In this document: in pieces, positions 63,416 to 64,000 of the stretch
Layout of the letters: each line of letters begins with the position of its first letter
How positions within the stretch are numbered: the stretch's first letter is position 1
DNA from: Echiichthys vipera
Lineage: Eukaryota > Chordata > Actinopteri > Perciformes > Trachinidae
Assembly: GCA_963691815.1 (NCBI GenBank)
Contig: OY829663.1
Coordinates: forward strand, 5,170,023-5,234,022
DNA length: 64,000 nucleotides
Direction: 5' to 3'
Notes under the pieces: generated by a model
Databases searched by the model: none
What the model was told of the DNA's origin: nothing
The model's input: only the letters and a program-made list of their open reading frames with translations
Made by a program: the position numbers and the translations under genes

Positions 63416-64000
63416 ACGGATGACCCCGAATAAACAGTTAAAACAGTTAGCTAAATGTAGCTAAACCTATTGGAGGAGTGAATGCCAGCGTTGAAGAAAA
63501 GGTATGCCTACTTTATCAGACAGGGTAGTGGGATGTAGCCTGCATTTGACAATAATGCAGTAGGCCCATGTTGTGAACCACTATCCGTATAGGCTAGTAA
63601 CCTATGCCACAATATAGCATTTCTGAGAAGCCTAACTTATCCTGATAACCTGATAAAATAAGAAAAGACATGACCGGCTAAGACATCATAGTGACAATGC
63701 CACAACATAAGTGAAAAACAGATGTGTGTCCATGTTAGAACGTCTGCTTGTCAAACATCTGACCTACACGCCGTCCTAACTGTCCATCTTTCTCTTCTTC
63801 AGCCTCTAAATCTGCCTCTGTCTGTCTGTCCTCTCTACTGTAATGGAAGTAAAGACAAGCAGCTTCTTGGCGACTCAGACTGAGAGGGGAGGAGGCGACG
63901 GTGGATGTGGAAAAAGGGAGTGGGACAAAAGATTAGAGATTAAAAAAAAAAACACATAAATGAGAGACTGAGAATGAAAGAGATGAGGTGAACATGGGTG

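Overview
This is vertebrate, almost certainly teleost fish, nuclear DNA. The evidence is short exons with consensus splice sites and long introns, a very high load of (CA)n/(TG)n microsatellites, and fish-type interspersed repeats: tRNA-derived SINEs, 3'-truncated non-LTR retrotransposons with the RWRDYIS / EREVWGPLL protein end, hAT- and Harbinger-like MITEs, and the 'gggctgcaac' repeat. No bacterial, viral or CRISPR feature is present.

The only host gene I can support is ank3 (ankyrin-G), on the minus strand, with its 5' part here and its 3' part beyond position 1. Eleven coding exons were read directly. There are two alternative first exons (46229-46345, encoding MAHAASQLKKK..., and 25055-25090, encoding MAVEEAADYLAE). 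Both end in phase 0 and can join the common second exon (16236-16337). Then follow exons at 16029-16127, 12777-12875, 9860-9958, 7111-7296, a 24-bp microexon at 5767-5790, and exons at 3422-3520, 2282-2380, 1846-1944 and 427-624. All exons are phase 0 and nearly all encode whole 33-residue ankyrin repeats; together they give repeats 1-11 of the 24-repeat membrane-binding domain. Repeat residues that differ between ankyrins (CGARSGHEQVVEML, HMATQGDHLNCVQL, NDITPLHV, the VESK ending) match ankyrin-G rather than ankyrin-B or ankyrin-R.

Layout: 0-16.4 kb holds the exon-rich ankyrin-repeat part with dinucleotide tracts against several splice donors. 16.4-25 kb is a repeat-rich intron with foldback elements. 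Near 25.1 kb lies a short alternative first exon with its upstream region. 25-46 kb is intron or alternative-promoter spacing full of transposon relics. Near 46.3 kb is the second alternative first exon. 46.4-64 kb is non-coding sequence (further 5' intron or intergenic) with MITEs, LINE ends and a degenerate GTTAGCTAAA tandem array interrupted by nested insertions.

Ankyrin-G is a cytoplasmic adaptor that links membrane proteins (voltage-gated sodium channels, KCNQ2/3, neurofascin, E-cadherin, Na/K-ATPase) to the spectrin skeleton at axon initial segments, nodes of Ranvier and lateral epithelial membranes. The repeats encoded here are part of its membrane-protein docking surface. I found no convincing undescribed biological system. 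The most interesting signals concern RNA processing of ank3: a splice donor fused to a 194-bp GU tract, CA/UG inverted pairs just after two donors, and a microexon bracketed by pyrimidine tracts.
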